A stretch of 64,000 nucleotides of DNA from Byssochlamys sp. IMV 00236. Its lineage: Eukaryota > Ascomycota > Eurotiomycetes > Eurotiales > Thermoascaceae. Below the pieces are notes generated by a model. The model saw nothing but the letters and a program-made list of their open reading frames with translations. It did not search any database and was not told the DNA's origin. Position numbers and translations under genes: made by a program. The stretch lies in the NCBI GenBank assembly GCA_001931875.2, contig MSJH02000795.1, positions 123,478-187,477 on the forward strand, given 5' to 3'. Below, piece by piece: positions 23,601 through 37,274 of this stretch. The stretch's first letter is position 1; each line of letters begins with the position of its first letter.

Positions 23601-25310
23601 CCTAGATAAGATTATTTCTAACCCTTTAAAAAAAGCTCTAGTATAAAGCTTAAAATAAATATATATAAGAAAATAGTTTAAAGTATAAACCTATTAAAGC
23701 GGGCAGTATAAATAGTTTAAAATATTTAATATAAAAAATACTAGTTATTAGGGTAATTAGAGAAGAGTCTATTTAAAATATTATAACCCTTAGCCTGCTT
23801 TTTATATTAAAATAGCTTTAAATAAAGGATACCTTTATTTTAGAGAAAATTAAAGAACTAAAAATATATACTCTTAAAGATAGCTTAAAGATAATATAAA
23901 GAATAAATAGTAAAGGATTATTATAGAAAGATAATATTATATTTATACTAGATATACCTACTATAAAATAAGAGCTCTTTTAAATATATTATAATAATTT
24001 TTATATAAAGTATTAAGGTATTAAAAAGATTAAAGAGCTATTTTAAAAAAGATTTAATTAGCTTAAGATAGTATAAGATATATAGGAGTATATATTTATA
24101 TATAATATCTGCTAGAGAAATTAAATTTTATAATATAGACTATATAGAGAGCTAAAATCTCTGCTAATCTTAGTATAGCTATAGTAAAGTATTTTAATAG
24201 ATTTTATAATAGGACTACTATTATTAGAGAAATAAGAAATTATCTATAATTTAATATTAATAATTATAGACTATTATTTAAAAATAGCGCTCTATATCTT
24301 TATTTATAAAATATTAAAGGTAAATAAAATAGCTAATCTTATTATAGATTATATTTATAACTACTTTAAACCTCTATAGTTAATTATATTAAATAGGGGG
24401 ATATTATTTATTAATAAATACTAAATAGAACTTTACTACTATATTTAAATTATTAGACTTCTAAATACTATATTTTACCCCTAAATTAATAGCTAGACTA
24501 AAAGGTAAAACTAAATATTAGAATATTATTTTTAAGTCTACTTAAACTATAAGTAAAATAATTAAGTATTTTTATTAATTATAATAGAGTTTATATATAA
24601 TAATTTAATTTATACTTTTATAGATATAACTCCCTTCTGCATTATTTATAAATTTAATTCTAAAAGTTAAGATAAATATAATTTTAAGAAGTAAATAGAT
24701 ATACTAGTAATTAATAATTAATTAAAGAAACTTATTAAAATATATACCTAATTAAAAAAATTTCTCTAAAAGACTATTATTATATAATAGAAGTATTATA
24801 ATAAGAAGTATAAGCCTAGATTCTATATAATAAGAGACTAAGTCTGCCTTTTAATAAAAAACTTAAAGATAAATTAACTAATTAAGAAACTAAATATAAA
24901 ATATTTAAAACCTTATAAAGTTATAGAAAAAATTAGAACTTAAGCCTATTAGCTTAAGCTCTTAAAGAGCTTAAGCAGAATATACTTAGTCTTTTATATC
25001 TCCCTATTAGAGCCTTATTATTAAAGATTTAAGGCTAAATTTAAATATCTAGATCTAATCTTAGTAGATAATAAACTAGAATAAAAGATTAAAGCTATTT
25101 TAAATAAATAAATAATATAGGGGAAGAAGCAATATTTAATTAAATAAAAAAACTATCTAGATTATAAAAATTTATAGTAGCCTAAAGAAGACCTTAAGCA
25201 TACTTAAGATATATTAGCTAAATTTAAGGTAATAATATAAGCTATTAATAAGACCTCTTTAAGAAAGGCTTTAAGAAGCTCTAAAAAAAGAAGCTAATAA
25301 AATTAATAAG
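20640..25310 (+). pseudogene. A1 gag-pol remnant
   Basis: The plus-strand frames preserve the order of a chromovirus polyprotein. A CCHC-like knuckle remnant (CFNYNKK) lies at about 21515-21560. A protease-like region follows at about 21690-21960. Reverse transcriptase spans about 22120-22960, with its active-site loop decayed to YLDN at 22685-22696. RNase H lies at about 23080-23590 and integrase at about 23880-24640. A chromodomain pattern (KKQYLIKQKNY, reading a TAA or TAG as Q) ends the frame at about 25080-25310. Nonsense codons are TAA or TAG, matching CAA, CAG or TGG after RIP. It is non-functional. Confidence 0.8.
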
Positions 25311-25449
25311 ATTTTCTTTTTTTTCTATTAAATTTTTAGGTTTTATTTAACTATTTTATTATTAAATTTATATTATTCTTTCTCTATTTATTTATTTATA
25401 GAGGTTTAAGAGTTTTAATAAGGATATAAGAAGCTAGTTTATCTAGAAA

Positions 25450-26450
25450 TAAATTTATTTTAACCGGGCTATTCTTAGTAAAAACTAAAAATATAGGCTT
25501 AAGATTAATCTCTCTTATTTATTTACTTTACTATTATAGAACTTTATTAATATAGATTTATTCTCCTCCTTATTAGAGAAAGGAGAAATATTATAAGTAA
25601 TATATATAATTTCTTATATATGCTATAGATCTAATACTATTAAATAGAATAATTTAAGTAACTTCTACTAGAGCTATATTATAAACTACTTATATAAAGA
25701 TAGAGTTAATAAGATAGTAAATATAAGCTTATTTATATTTGCCTTAATAGGCGCTTTATATAAATATATCTCTATAAAGAATTTATATTTATTATAGGCT
25801 TTTTTAAAAGACTTATAGTTATTTAAGAAATAGGCCTCTTAGCTAAAGCTTTATAGATAAATAAGTTTATTCTTATAAACTAATAAGACTAGAATATAAG
25901 GCTTATATTTATAATTATAGTAGTTATATTTAATATTAATATTAGTATAAGTATATTAAAGTGCTAAATTCTTAATTAGCCCTTTTAAATAATAAAGATA
26001 TATTTTTTAAAGTATTAGAAGAAACTCCTTACTTAGCTAAGAGATAATAAAGCTATTTTTTATTATTATATTAGCAATAATAATAATAGTAATCTTAACT
26101 AATATTTTAATAATAGCTAGTTTAGTCTAGGTCCCTATATTAATAACTTTCTTATAGTTTATACTTTATTTTTAAGGCCTTTTTATAGTATAAATAAGAG
26201 TTATCTTTAGCTTAACTATAATAGCTAGCTTAATAATAAAATAAGTTTTTTTCTTTTTTAGCAGGCTTTTTAGCACTATTATTAAATTAAATAGATTTAT
26301 TTATATAATAACTAAGACTATAAAAAAAACTAATTTAGTAGAGATATAAACCTTTTATACCTTAATTCTAGTATAATATTTATCTCAGCTAATAAATCCT
26401 CTATAAGACCTAGAGTAAATAAAGATATTAACCTATTAATAGCTATAAAA
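25450..26450 (-). pseudogene. A1 antisense open-frame remnant between pol and 3' LTR
   Basis: Between the end of pol and the 3' LTR, the minus strand gives a frame with noticeably fewer stops than the plus strand. It includes NNYKSFKKAYNKYKFF followed by IYLYKAPIKAN. The same protein-like string appears in A2 and A3. All stops are TAA or TAG, so they can be RIP products. I do not recognise the product. Exact limits are unknown, and chance cannot be excluded in such AT-rich DNA. Confidence 0.4.
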
Positions 26451-27186
26451 AGGGTAATATTTATTTAAAAAGGCAGTTTCTCTAATATTATAATAGCAGC
26501 TAAAGTTCTTAATATCTTAGCAATAATTAGGGGATTATTTTCTAATATTATAATAATAACTAGATTTAGCTATATTATAATAATAGCAGCTATATTCTCT
26601 ATTTTAGAGATAGAAGAAGGGGATAGCTTCTTAAAAAAGAAAATAATATTTTTAAGCTATTAATATTATAAAAATTAACATATAATATATAAAATCTTAT
26701 ATTAAAATACTTACTTAAGAAATCTTCTTATATTATCTAAATATAAAATAAATTTAAGATAGTATTATCTAAATTAAATTAGCTTATATTAATATAGTTA
26801 ATTAAGATAACTTACCTCTAAAATAAAAAGTTCTAAAAATTAATAAAAAGATAACTAATTTCTTAAGTTTAATAAATTACTATATTATTAGTATTATTAT
26901 AATCTTAAAAATATATCTAGATCTTTATTTAAATATATTTAAGATTAAGAGCTATATATAGCAGAAGGTAGAAAGATAATTACTAAGGGTTAAAATTCTA
27001 ACCTTATAATATTATATAAATAATACTCTTAGCTTATATAACTTCTTAATCTTTTATTATAAAAGTAGTAAAAAGCTTCTTTATTTATTATATTATAAAT
27101 CTCTATAAAGCTATACTCTATATTTAATATAATAACTTTATAACAGCTTAAGGATAAGCCTTTAAAAAGAGAGGGGATATTAATAT

Positions 27187-27618
27187 TATTATACCCCTAG
27201 CTTCTTACTAAAGTATAAGCTTATAAGATTATAGTAAAGCCCTAAATTTAAATATAATATTAAGGTAATTAATTAAACCCTGCTTTCCTTACTTTCAGGA
27301 TTTATATAAGATAAAGCTAAGAAATACTTAAGATTTAAAATATAAATAGATTTTAAATTACTATTTTACTAGAAGCTAGTAATCTATTTTAATATAATAT
27401 ATACTCTATTATTTCTTTATTTATATAGATTCTTTATTATTAGAACTCTCTAGTATAGACTCTTTATTATACTAATTAAACCCTTTATTATAATAATTAA
27501 CTCTTTATCTTACTAATAAATTCTTCTCTAAGCTAAGTATATAAAGCTATTACTTCTCTTACTATAATTACTAGTAGAGTAATTTATTAATAATCTCTAG
27601 GAACCTCTATTCCTTATA
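27187..27618 (+). repeat. A1 3' LTR
   Basis: This 432 bp partner of 20096-20527 follows a purine tract and is followed by the target duplication atagg. Confidence 0.92.
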
Positions 27619-27623
27619 ATAGG

Positions 27624-27824
27624 CTTAAATCCTATATATAGATAAAACCTATAATTAGTAAAAAAGAGTAATACTCTAATAGTTTTAAAATAATAAAAGT
27701 TTAATATAAACTTAGCTAAAGATAGCTAGTTAACCTAATTATCTTATAAATAGCTAATATAGGTATATAAATATTATTCTAAGATAATATTTATCTTTTT
27801 AATCTAATTATTAATTTTAAGATA
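27624..27824 (-). pseudogene. Element D fragment between A1 and A2
   Basis: These 201 bp are all that lies between the target duplications of A1 and A2. Because both elements have their own perfect duplications, this DNA must belong to the sequence they entered, element D. It is too short and decayed to assign to a domain by itself; by position it lies between the RNase H/integrase part and the chromodomain. Confidence 0.6.
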
Positions 27825-28256
27825 TATTATACTCTTAGCTCCCTGCTAAGGTATAAGCTTACAGGACTATAGTAAAGCCCTAAATCTAAATATAATACTA
27901 AAGTAATTAGTTAAACCCTGCTCTCTCTGTTTTTAGGATTTATATAAGATAAAGCTAAGAAGTACTTAAGATTTAAAATATAAATAGGCTTTAAATTGCT
28001 ATTTTATTAAAAGCTAGCAATTTATTCTAATATAATATATACCCTACTATTTCTTTACTTATATAGACTCTTTATTACTAGAACTCTTTAGTATAAACTC
28101 TTTTTTATATTAATTAAATCCTTTATTATAATAATTAATCTTTTATCTTACTAATAAACTCTTCTTTAAGCTAAATATATAAAGTTATTATCCCTTTTAC
28201 TATAATTATTAATAAAATAATTTACTAATAATCTTTAAGAACTCTTATTTCTTATA
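27825..28256 (+). repeat. A2 5' LTR
   Basis: This 432 bp repeat has the same ends as the A1 LTRs (tattatac... to ...tcttata). It is directly preceded by agata. Confidence 0.92.
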
Positions 28257-28379
28257 ATTTAAATTACTTAATCTAGTAATATAAGTAGCTATATTAATAT
28301 ATCCTATAACTTAGAGAATAAGAGTCTTAACTCTTAGCTTATAATATATACTCTAAAAGATTTAAAGATTATTAAATCT

Positions 28380-31300
28380 AGCATATAGTAATTAATTACT
28401 AAAACTAGCTTATAAACCCTAAGAGATATTCTAATAGGCTTAGAAAGAGATTAATCTTAAATAGAAGATAATCTATTAATAAAGAGAGATCTTTTATAGC
28501 TTTTTATTACTATCTATATTAATAAGTAATTAAGGCTTAAACTATTTAAACTATAGAGATATAGAGCTACTATACTTAATGCCTATTATTAGTAATATTA
28601 ATATATAAATAAATATTTAGCCTATAATACTTTATTATTTAAGATAGAAAATAAGAAAGTTATTTATATTACAGCTTTATTAAATAGAGAACTAGCTTAA
28701 TTCTAGATCTATTAATAAAAGAATCTTAACTTCTAAATATTAACTTAAAATAGATTTAAAGATTAGTTATTAGACTTACTTAATAATCTATATTACTAAA
28801 GATAAAATATAATAAATTACTTTTATACTCTAACTTAATATTTAAATTAAACTATTAGAGCTTTTCTATATTATTTTAAATAAGCTTATATAAAGCTAAA
28901 CTAAGATAAAGGATTTAATAATAATAAGATTATTTAGTCTTATATTTTTTATATAAAACTATAACTTAAAATTTAGACAGGCTTATTAAACTATTAAGAT
29001 CTCTTAATTAATCTTAACTAATTAGTATTTTTAGCTATTAATTAAGAAATAAATTAAAAAAAGAATAAACCCTTAAACCTCTTTATTATATTAAATATAA
29101 ATAGACTAATATAAAGTATATTAAAAGACTCTATCTTAAAATAAAAAAAAAAGACTAATAATTAGTATAAAAGAATAAATAAACTTTAAAAAAAGAAGTT
29201 TAAATTATTAGCAAAATAAGACTAGCTTAAAAAAAAAGGCTATTGCTTTAATTACAGCAAAAGATATTATATATAAAGATTTAAATTATATTTAAAAAAA
29301 AGATTCTTTTAAAAAAAGAAAGCTTAAGATTATTATAGCCCTTTATAATAAAGAGTTTAAAATAAATAAAAAGTCTTTATATATTCTAATATAACTTTAC
29401 TTACCTAATAATATATTTAAAGATAAGGCTTTTATTAATTTAGGTTTAACTTAATACTATATTAGCTTAAATATAGCTATATAATATAAAATTCCCCTAA
29501 ATTTCTAATAATATATAAATTTTAAATTTATTAATAGGCATAAGATTTAAAAGTATAAATTCTTTAAAGTAGAGATTTATATTATTAACTCTAAAGAAAC
29601 TATAAAAAAGGTAGATATATATTTTTATATTATCCTAATACTTAAATTATTTATTATCTTTAAAAAATTATAATTATAAGCTATTAATCTTATTATAGAT
29701 TAAGAGTTAATAATTTAAAAATATTATATTCTATAATAGCTATAGGTAAAGATTAAAAATATTTAATAATTCTCTAAGATAGTAAAAGAAGAGATAATTT
29801 ATATATTTTATAAGAATTAAATTAACCCTATTATTTTAAAAAACCTGCCTTTAAAATATAAGAAGTATATAAAGGTTTTTTTAAAGAAGGGAATAAATAT
29901 ATTACTTACTAAAATAGATAAATATAAGATTAAATTCTTAGATAATATAATATCTTTATAGGGGAGACTTTATAATCTTTTTACTAAAAAAATTAATATT
30001 TTATATAAATATCTTAAAGATATATAATAGAAAGAATAAATATAATTATTAATAAGTCTTATAAGAGTACTTATTTTATTTATTTTTAAGGCAGATAATA
30101 TATTAAGGCTCTATATTAATTATTAAGCCTTAAATAATATTATTATAAAGAATAGATATTTTTTGCCTAAAATAAATAAAATATTTAATTAATTAATTAG
30201 CTTTAAGATCTTTACTAAGCTTAATCTTAGGGATACTTATTATTAGATTAGAATTTACTATAAAAATAAATAAAAAATAGCCTTTTAAACCTATTATAGG
30301 TATTTTAAGTATTTAATTATATTATTTAGCCTATATAATACTCCTGCTATTTTTTAAGCCTATATTAATTAAGTATTATAGGGGTTATTAAATATCTATT
30401 ATATTATATATTTAGATAATATCTTAATCTTCTCTAACTTTATTAAGGAGTATAAGAAATATATAATATAAGTCTTAGAGAGACTATAAAAATATAAATT
30501 ATATATAAAATTATCTAAATATAAATTTTATAAAAAAAAGATTAAATTCCTTAATTTCCTTATAAAAAAAATAGAGTAGAGATAAATCTTAGTAAAATAA
30601 AAATTATTAAAGATTAGCTAGAGCCTAAATTTTTTAAAAAAGTTTAAGTTTTTTTAAGATTTACCAGATTTTTTAAAAGATTTATCTATAATTACTCTAT
30701 AAAAATAGCTCTTTTAACTAGTTTATTAAAAAAAAGCATTTAAGGGAAAAAGACTAGAATATTTATTTAGATTAAAGAAACTATAAAGGTATTTAATAAG
30801 CTAAAATTAGCTTTTATAATTTTATTAGTGCTAAGGTATTTTAATCTAGAGAAGCTAATAATACTAGTAACTAATACCTTAAGATTTATCCTTATTATTA
30901 TCTCCTTAAAGGAGATAATAATAAAATAGCTCTAGGCACTAGGTTAGAAATAGATTTAAAAACTAAAACTTAGATAGACTAATAAACTATATTTAAAAAC
31001 TAGTATTTTATAGTATATTATATTTAAAAGTTTATTAAAATAAAGGCATATTATAAGGTTTATAACTAAGAACTTCTAGCTATTATTAATGCTTTTAAAT
31101 ATTAGTATTACTACTTAAAAGGTAATAAATACCCTATATAGATATAGAGCAATTATATAAACTTATACTATTTTTTTACTATAAAAATATTAAATAATAG
31201 GTAAGCTTAATAGGTAGAATTATTAATAGCATATAATTTTTAAATTAAATATAAGCTAAGATAGCTTAATACTACAGATACCTTATTTAAAAAAGCAGAT

Positions 31301-33020
31301 TTTAAACTATTTAAATCTAAATCCTAGATAAGATTACTTCTAATCCTTTAAAAAAAACTCTAATATAAAGCTTAGGATAAATATATATAAAAAGATAGTT
31401 TAAAATATAAACTTATTAAAGCAGGCAGTATAAGTAATCTAAAATATTTAATATAAAAAATACTAGTTATTAGAGTAATTAAGAAAGAGTTTATTTAAAA
31501 TACTATAACTCCTAGCTTATTCTTTATATTAAAGCAGCTTTAAATAAAAGATATCTTTATCTTAGAAAAAATTAGGGAACTAAAAGCATATACTCTTAAA
31601 GATAGCTTAAAGATAATATAAAGAATAAATAATAAAAGACTATTATAAAAGAGTAATATTATATTTATATTAAATATATCTATTATAAAGCAAGAGCTTC
31701 TTTAAATATATTATAATAACCTTTATATAGGGCATTAAAGTATTAAAAAGACTAAAGAGTTATTTTAAAGAAGATTTAACTAGTCTAAGATAATATAAGA
31801 TATATAGAAGTATATATCTATATATAATATTTACTAGAAAAATTAAACTCTATAATATAAGCTATATAAAAAGCTAAAGTCTTTATTAATCCTAGTGTAG
31901 CTATAGTAAAATATTTTAATAAATTTTATAATAGGACTATTACTATTAAAAAAATAAAGAATTACCTATAATTTAATATTAATAATTATAAACTACTATT
32001 TAAAAATAACGCTTTATATTTCTACCTATAAAATATTAAAGGCAGATAAGATAACTAACCTTATTATAGATTATATCTATAACTGCTTTAAACCTCTATA
32101 ATTAATTATATTAAATAGGGAGGCGCTATTTATTAATAAATATTAAATAGAACTTTATTATTATATTTAAATTATTAGATTTTTAAGCACTATATTTTAC
32201 CTTTAAACTAATAGCTAGACTAAACGGCAGAACTAAATACTAGAGTATTATCTTTAGGTCTACTTAAACTATAAGTAAGATAATTAAGTATTCTTATTAA
32301 CTATAGCTGAGTTTATATATAATAATTTAATTTATATCTTTATAAGTATAATTCCCTTTTATATTATCTATAGATTTAATCTTAAAAGTTAAAATAAATA
32401 TAACTCTAGGAAGTAAATAGATATACTAGCAATTAATAATTAATTAAAAAAACTTGCTAAAATATATACTTAATTAGAAAAATCTCTTTAAAAGGCTATT
32501 ATTATGCAATAAAAGTATTATAATAAGAAGTATAAGCCTAGATCCTATATAGTAAGAGACTAAGTCTACCTTTTAATAAAGAATTTAAAGATAGATTAAT
32601 TAATTAAGAAACTAGATATAAAATATTTAAGACCTTATAAAATTATAAAGAGAATTAAAACTTAAGCCTATTAGCTTAAGCTTTTAAAGAGTTTAGGTAA
32701 AATATATTTAATCTTTTATATCTCCTTATTAAAGCTCTATTATTAAAGATTAAGGGTTAAACCTAAATATTTAAACCTAATCTTAGTAGATAATAAATTA
32801 GAATAGGAGATTAAAGCTATTCTAGATAAATAAATAATATAAGGGAAGAAATAATATTTAATTAAATAAAAGGACTATTTAAATTATAAAAATTTATAGC
32901 AGCCTAAAAAGGACCTTAAATATATCTAAGATATATTAGCTAAATTTAAGATAATAATATAAGTTATTAATAAAATCTTTTTAAAAAAGGCTCTAAAAAG
33001 CTTTAAAAAAAGAAGTTAAT
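28380..33020 (+). pseudogene. A2 gag-pol remnant
   Basis: This is collinear with the A1 polyprotein. A zinc-knuckle remnant (CFNYSK) lies at about 29240-29275. Reverse transcriptase is at about 29860-30690 with the decayed YLDN loop near 30410. RNase H, integrase and a chromodomain follow, ending near 33020. Stops are overwhelmingly TAA or TAG. Some positions that are decayed in A1 survive here and the reverse, as expected of independently mutated copies. Confidence 0.78.
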
Positions 33021-33159
33021 AGAATTAATAAGATTTCCCTTTTTTCTTATTAGGTTTATAGATTTTATTTAACTATTTTATTATTAAATTTATATTACTC
33101 TTTCTCTATTTATTTATTTATAGAGATTTAGAAGTTTTAATAAAGATATAAAAAGCTAG

Positions 33160-34160
33160 TTTATTTAGAAATAAATTTATTTTAATTAAATTACCCCTAG
33201 TAGAAACTAAAAATATAGGCCTAAGATTAATCTCTCTTACTTATTTATTTTATTATTATAGAATTTTATTAATATAGATTTATTCTTCTTATTAAAGAAA
33301 GGAGAAATATTATAAATAATATATATAATTTCTTATATATATTATAGATCTAATATTATTAAATAGAGTAATTTAAATAATTTTTGCTAGAGCTATATTA
33401 TAGACTATTTATATAAAGATAGGGTTAATAAGATAATAAATATAAGCTTATTTATATCTGCTTTAATAGGCGCTTTATATAGGTATATTTTTATAAAGGA
33501 TTTATATTTATTATAGGCCTCCTTAAAAAACCTATAATTATTTAAAAGATAGGCCTTTTAGTTAAGGCTCTATAGATAAGTAAGCTTATCCTTATAAATT
33601 AATAGGACTAAAATATAAGGCTTATACTTATAATTATAATAGTTATATTTAATATTAGTATTAATATAAGTATATTAAAATGCTAAATTCTTAATTAATT
33701 TTTTTAAATAATAAAGATATATCTTTTAAGATATTAGAAGAAACTCCTTACCTAGCTAGAAGATAGTAAGGCTATTTTTTATTATTATATTAGTAATAGT
33801 AGTAATAATAGTTTTAACTAGTATTTTAATAGTAACTAGTTTAATCTAAGTCTCTATATTAATAACTTTTTTATACCTTGCGCTTTATTTCTAAGGCCTT
33901 CTTATAGTATAAATAAAAGTTACCTTTAGCTTAACTATAGCAGCTAGCTTAATAATAAGATAAATTCTTTTTTTTTTAGCAGGCTTTTTAGCGCTATTAT
34001 TAAGTTAAATAGACTTACTTATATAATAGCTAAGATTATAAAAAAAGGCTAATTTAATAAAGATATAAACCTTTTATACCTTAATTCTAGTATAATATTT
34101 ATTTTAGCTAATAAATCCTCTATAAGACTTAAGATAAATAAAGATATTAATTTATTAATA
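33160..34160 (-). pseudogene. A2 antisense open-frame remnant
   Basis: This is the counterpart of the A1 minus-strand frame at 25450-26450, in the same place between pol and 3' LTR. It is decayed further. The product is unknown. Its presence at the same position shows that the 3' region is part of the family and not a later insertion into A1. Confidence 0.35.
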
Positions 34161-34899
34161 GCTGTAAAAGGGGTAATATTTATCTAAAAAGATAGTTTTT
34201 TTAATATTATAATAATAGCTAAAATCCCTAATATCTTAATAGTAGTTAAAGGATTATTTTTTAGTATTATAATAATAACTAGATTTAGTTATATTATAAT
34301 AGCAGCAGCTATATTCTTTATTTTAGAAATAAAAAAAAGAAATAGCTTCTTAAAGAAAGAGATAATATCCTTAAGCTATTAATATTATAGAAATTAGTAT
34401 ATAATATATAAAATCTTATATTAAAATACTTACTTAAGAAGTCTTTTTATATTATTTAGATATAAAATAAATTTAGGGTAATATTATCTAAATTAAATTA
34501 GCTTATATTAATATAGTTAATTAAAATAACTTATCTCTAGAATAAGAAGCTTTAAAAACTAATAAAAAAATAATTAATTTCTTAAGTTTAATAAACTATT
34601 ATATTATTAATATTATTATAATCTTAAAAATATATCTAGATCTTTATTTAAATATATTTAAAATTAAGAGCTATATATAATAAGAGGTAGGAAGATAATT
34701 ATTAAGGATTAAAATTCTAATCTTATAATATTATATAAATAATACTTTTAGCTTATATAACTTTTTAATCTTTTATTATAAAAATAATAAGAAGCTTTTT
34801 TACTTATTATATTATAAACCTTTATAAAGCTATACTCTATATTTAATATAATAATTTTATAATAACTTAAAGATAAGCCTTTAAAAAAAGGGGAAATAT

Positions 34900-35331
34900 T
34901 ATTATATTTCTAGCTCTTTATTAGAGTATAAGCTTATAAGACTATAGTAAAGCCTTAAATCTAAATATAATATTAAGGTAATTAATTAAACCTTACTCTC
35001 TCTATTTTTAAGATTTATATAAGATAAAGCTAAGAAGTACTTAAGATTTAAAATATAAATAAGCTTTAAATTACTATTTTATTAGAAGCTAGTAATCTGT
35101 TTTAATATAATATATACCCTATTATTTCTTTATTTATATAGATTCTTTACTACTAGAATTCTTTAATATAAACTCTTTTTTATATTAGTTAAACTCTTTA
35201 TTATAATAATTAATTCTTTATTTTATTAATAAACCCTTTTTTAAGCTAAGTATATAAAGCTATTATCTCTCTTATTATAATTGCTAGCGGAGTAATTTAT
35301 TAGTAATCTCTAAGAACTCTTATTCCTTATA
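34900..35331 (+). repeat. A2 3' LTR
   Basis: This 432 bp partner of 27825-28256 is followed by agata. The usual cccctag near its start has decayed to tttctag. Confidence 0.9.
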
Positions 35332-35336
35332 AGATA

Positions 35337-37142
35337 ATAGGTAGTAAATAATAGGTTTATAATATTTAAATATTAGGTTAAGTATTTCTAGAAAGTAGTA
35401 ATAAACTAAGGGCCTTAATTAAATATTATAATCTTTAGTAGCTTATAAAGCTTCTATATATAGTAAATATATAATTATACTATTCCTTTAATATTATAAA
35501 TAGCTTAGTAAGGAATAAAATATCTTATCTTTATAAGTTAGTCTATAATAATTAATATAGTATTATAACCTTAATAAAATATAAGTCTAGTAATAAAATC
35601 TATTAAAATATCTTACTAAGAGTATTTAAAGATAGAAAGCTAGTATAAGACTTCTTAATAGCCTTTATTTAAGAGTATAATATAATAGTAAATATAATAA
35701 TTCTAGGTCTAGTAATCTATATATTAATATATATTTAATTAATAGTACTCTTATAAGATTAGATTATAAAGCTTATATTTTTTAAAATATTTAGATATAT
35801 ATTTATTATAATATTCTTATAATAAGTAAGCTTTTAACTTATTATAATTAGGAATATATAAGTAGTTTCTATAATATAAATATCTTTCTCTTTATTAATA
35901 ATTAGCTAGTATAATCTTAAGATAATAATTAGTTTTATAGTCTAAGGCTTATAAAATAGACTATATTAAGTTATTAAATAGATAAGCTATATCTAGTAAG
36001 TCTTTAATATTAGATAAATATTTTAATTTATCGGGTATAATAAGAGAACTTAATTAATTTTATTTAATAAGTAGGGCTATTTTTTTAATAGGCTAAATAA
36101 TCTCTTTAATAGGCTAAATTATCTCCTTAATAAGTTAAGTAATCTTAATAGGCTAATTAGATAATAAGGTAAACTAAATAGCTTCTCTAGACTAAATAAA
36201 TTAACTTTTTAAAATAAGTTAAGCAGGTATTTCTATAAGTTTAATAGGATTTTTAACCTTTTAAGCTATTAAGTTAGTAAAGTAAATATATCTTACTATT
36301 TAACTCTTAATAATAGCTTCTAATTTTAGAGATCTTTAAATCTATAAGTTAAGGTTCTTCTTTTTTAAAACTATCTAGCTCTAATATTATAACTATTTAT
36401 TTCTCTTTTTAAAGAGATTTTTTAACCTTCTAGTTAAAGTATTAAGCTTTATTTCTTACTTTCTAGAATAATATATAATTTAGAAGTTAAACTAAGATAA
36501 GAATTTAAACTAATAGGCTTATTACTAGTTTAATAGCTTAATTAATATAAAATATTCTAAATTATAATAGTCTGTAATAACTTTAATTAGTAATAATATG
36601 CCTTTAAGCTTAAGATATTATTCTTTAAAGCAGTAGATAATTACTAGTAATTCTTTATTATAGATCTTATAATTATACTCTATAATAGAGAGCTTTTTAA
36701 AAAAAAATATAATAAAATATAGAATTCCTTTATTATTATACTAGAATATAACTCTAGCTAATATATAGTTAAATAAATTAATTTTAACTATAATCTTATA
36801 GGTCTAGTTAAATAGTTTTAAGATTAGGGCTTAAATAAATACTTCTTTTAAGGCTTTAAAACCAGACTAATAGGCAGATATTTAATTAAAGGGAATTTCT
36901 TTTTAAGTTAAGTTTATAAGCAATATAATTATCTTAGAAAAGTTATAAATAAACTAATAATAAAAGTTGCTAAACCTAATAAAGGTTTATATATTAATTA
37001 TATAGGTTAAGGTCTTTTATTTAATAATTATTTTTATCTTATCTAAATCTATTTTAATATAGTCTTAGCTAATAATAATACTTAAAAACTTAGTCTTAGA
37101 GATAATAAACTTATATTTCTAGATCTTTATATATAAGCCTAT
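35337..37142 (-). pseudogene. Element D reverse transcriptase C-terminus, RNase H and integrase remnant
   Basis: Read on the minus strand from 37142 downward, the frame continues the reverse transcriptase that is cut at 60108. It gives FIRFSNFY, matching the LGFxNFYRRF block after the polymerase domain. Next come RNase H landmarks ([19 protein letters not shown] and ITDYYNLEYF at about 36550-36750), then ALTRR-like and integrase-like sequence. The piece is bounded by A2 on the left and C on the right. Nonsense codons are TAA or TAG. Confidence 0.75.
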
Positions 37143-37274
37143 TATTATAGATAATAACCCCTAGATATAGAGTTATATAACCTGCCGGTTACGTAATTAC
37201 CTAGTATACTTAGGCTTTTTAAATCTTAGGATTTTTTCTAATTCTTAATAAGAATACCTTTAATCTTAATATTA
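37143..37274 (+). repeat. Element C 5' LTR
   Basis: This short LTR of 132 bp runs from tattatagataataacccc to a shared aatatta end. It pairs with 59976-60107. Its outer two bases (at) separate it from the duplicated agcct, which may be untrimmed ends of the inserted DNA. Confidence 0.8.

Larger units (their letters stand above)
20096..27618 (+). mobile_element. Element A1: full-length Ty3/Gypsy retrotransposon
   Basis: Two 432 bp LTRs (20096-20527 and 27187-27618) are flanked by the perfect 5 bp duplication atagg (20091-20095 and 27619-27623). A purine tract (aaaaagagagggga, about 27163-27176) lies just before the 3' LTR. Internally the plus strand reads gag with a zinc knuckle, protease, reverse transcriptase, RNase H, integrase and chromodomain, up to about 25310. 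Some 1.85 kb of further DNA follows before the 3' LTR. It is inserted in element D and is the same family as A2, A3 and the solo LTR at 63337. All frames are broken by RIP. Confidence 0.93.
27825..35331 (+). mobile_element. Element A2: full-length Ty3/Gypsy retrotransposon
   Basis: Two 432 bp LTRs (27825-28256 and 34900-35331) are flanked by the perfect duplication agata (27820-27824 and 35332-35336). The element is collinear with A1 throughout. It has the same LTR start and end, the same first internal bases, the reverse-transcriptase loop at about 30405-30428 and a chromodomain ending at about 33020. A 3' region of about 1.87 kb follows, then a purine tract (aaaaaaaggggaaa) before the 3' LTR. 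It sits only 206 bp from A1 in the same orientation. It is heavily RIP-mutated. Confidence 0.93.
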
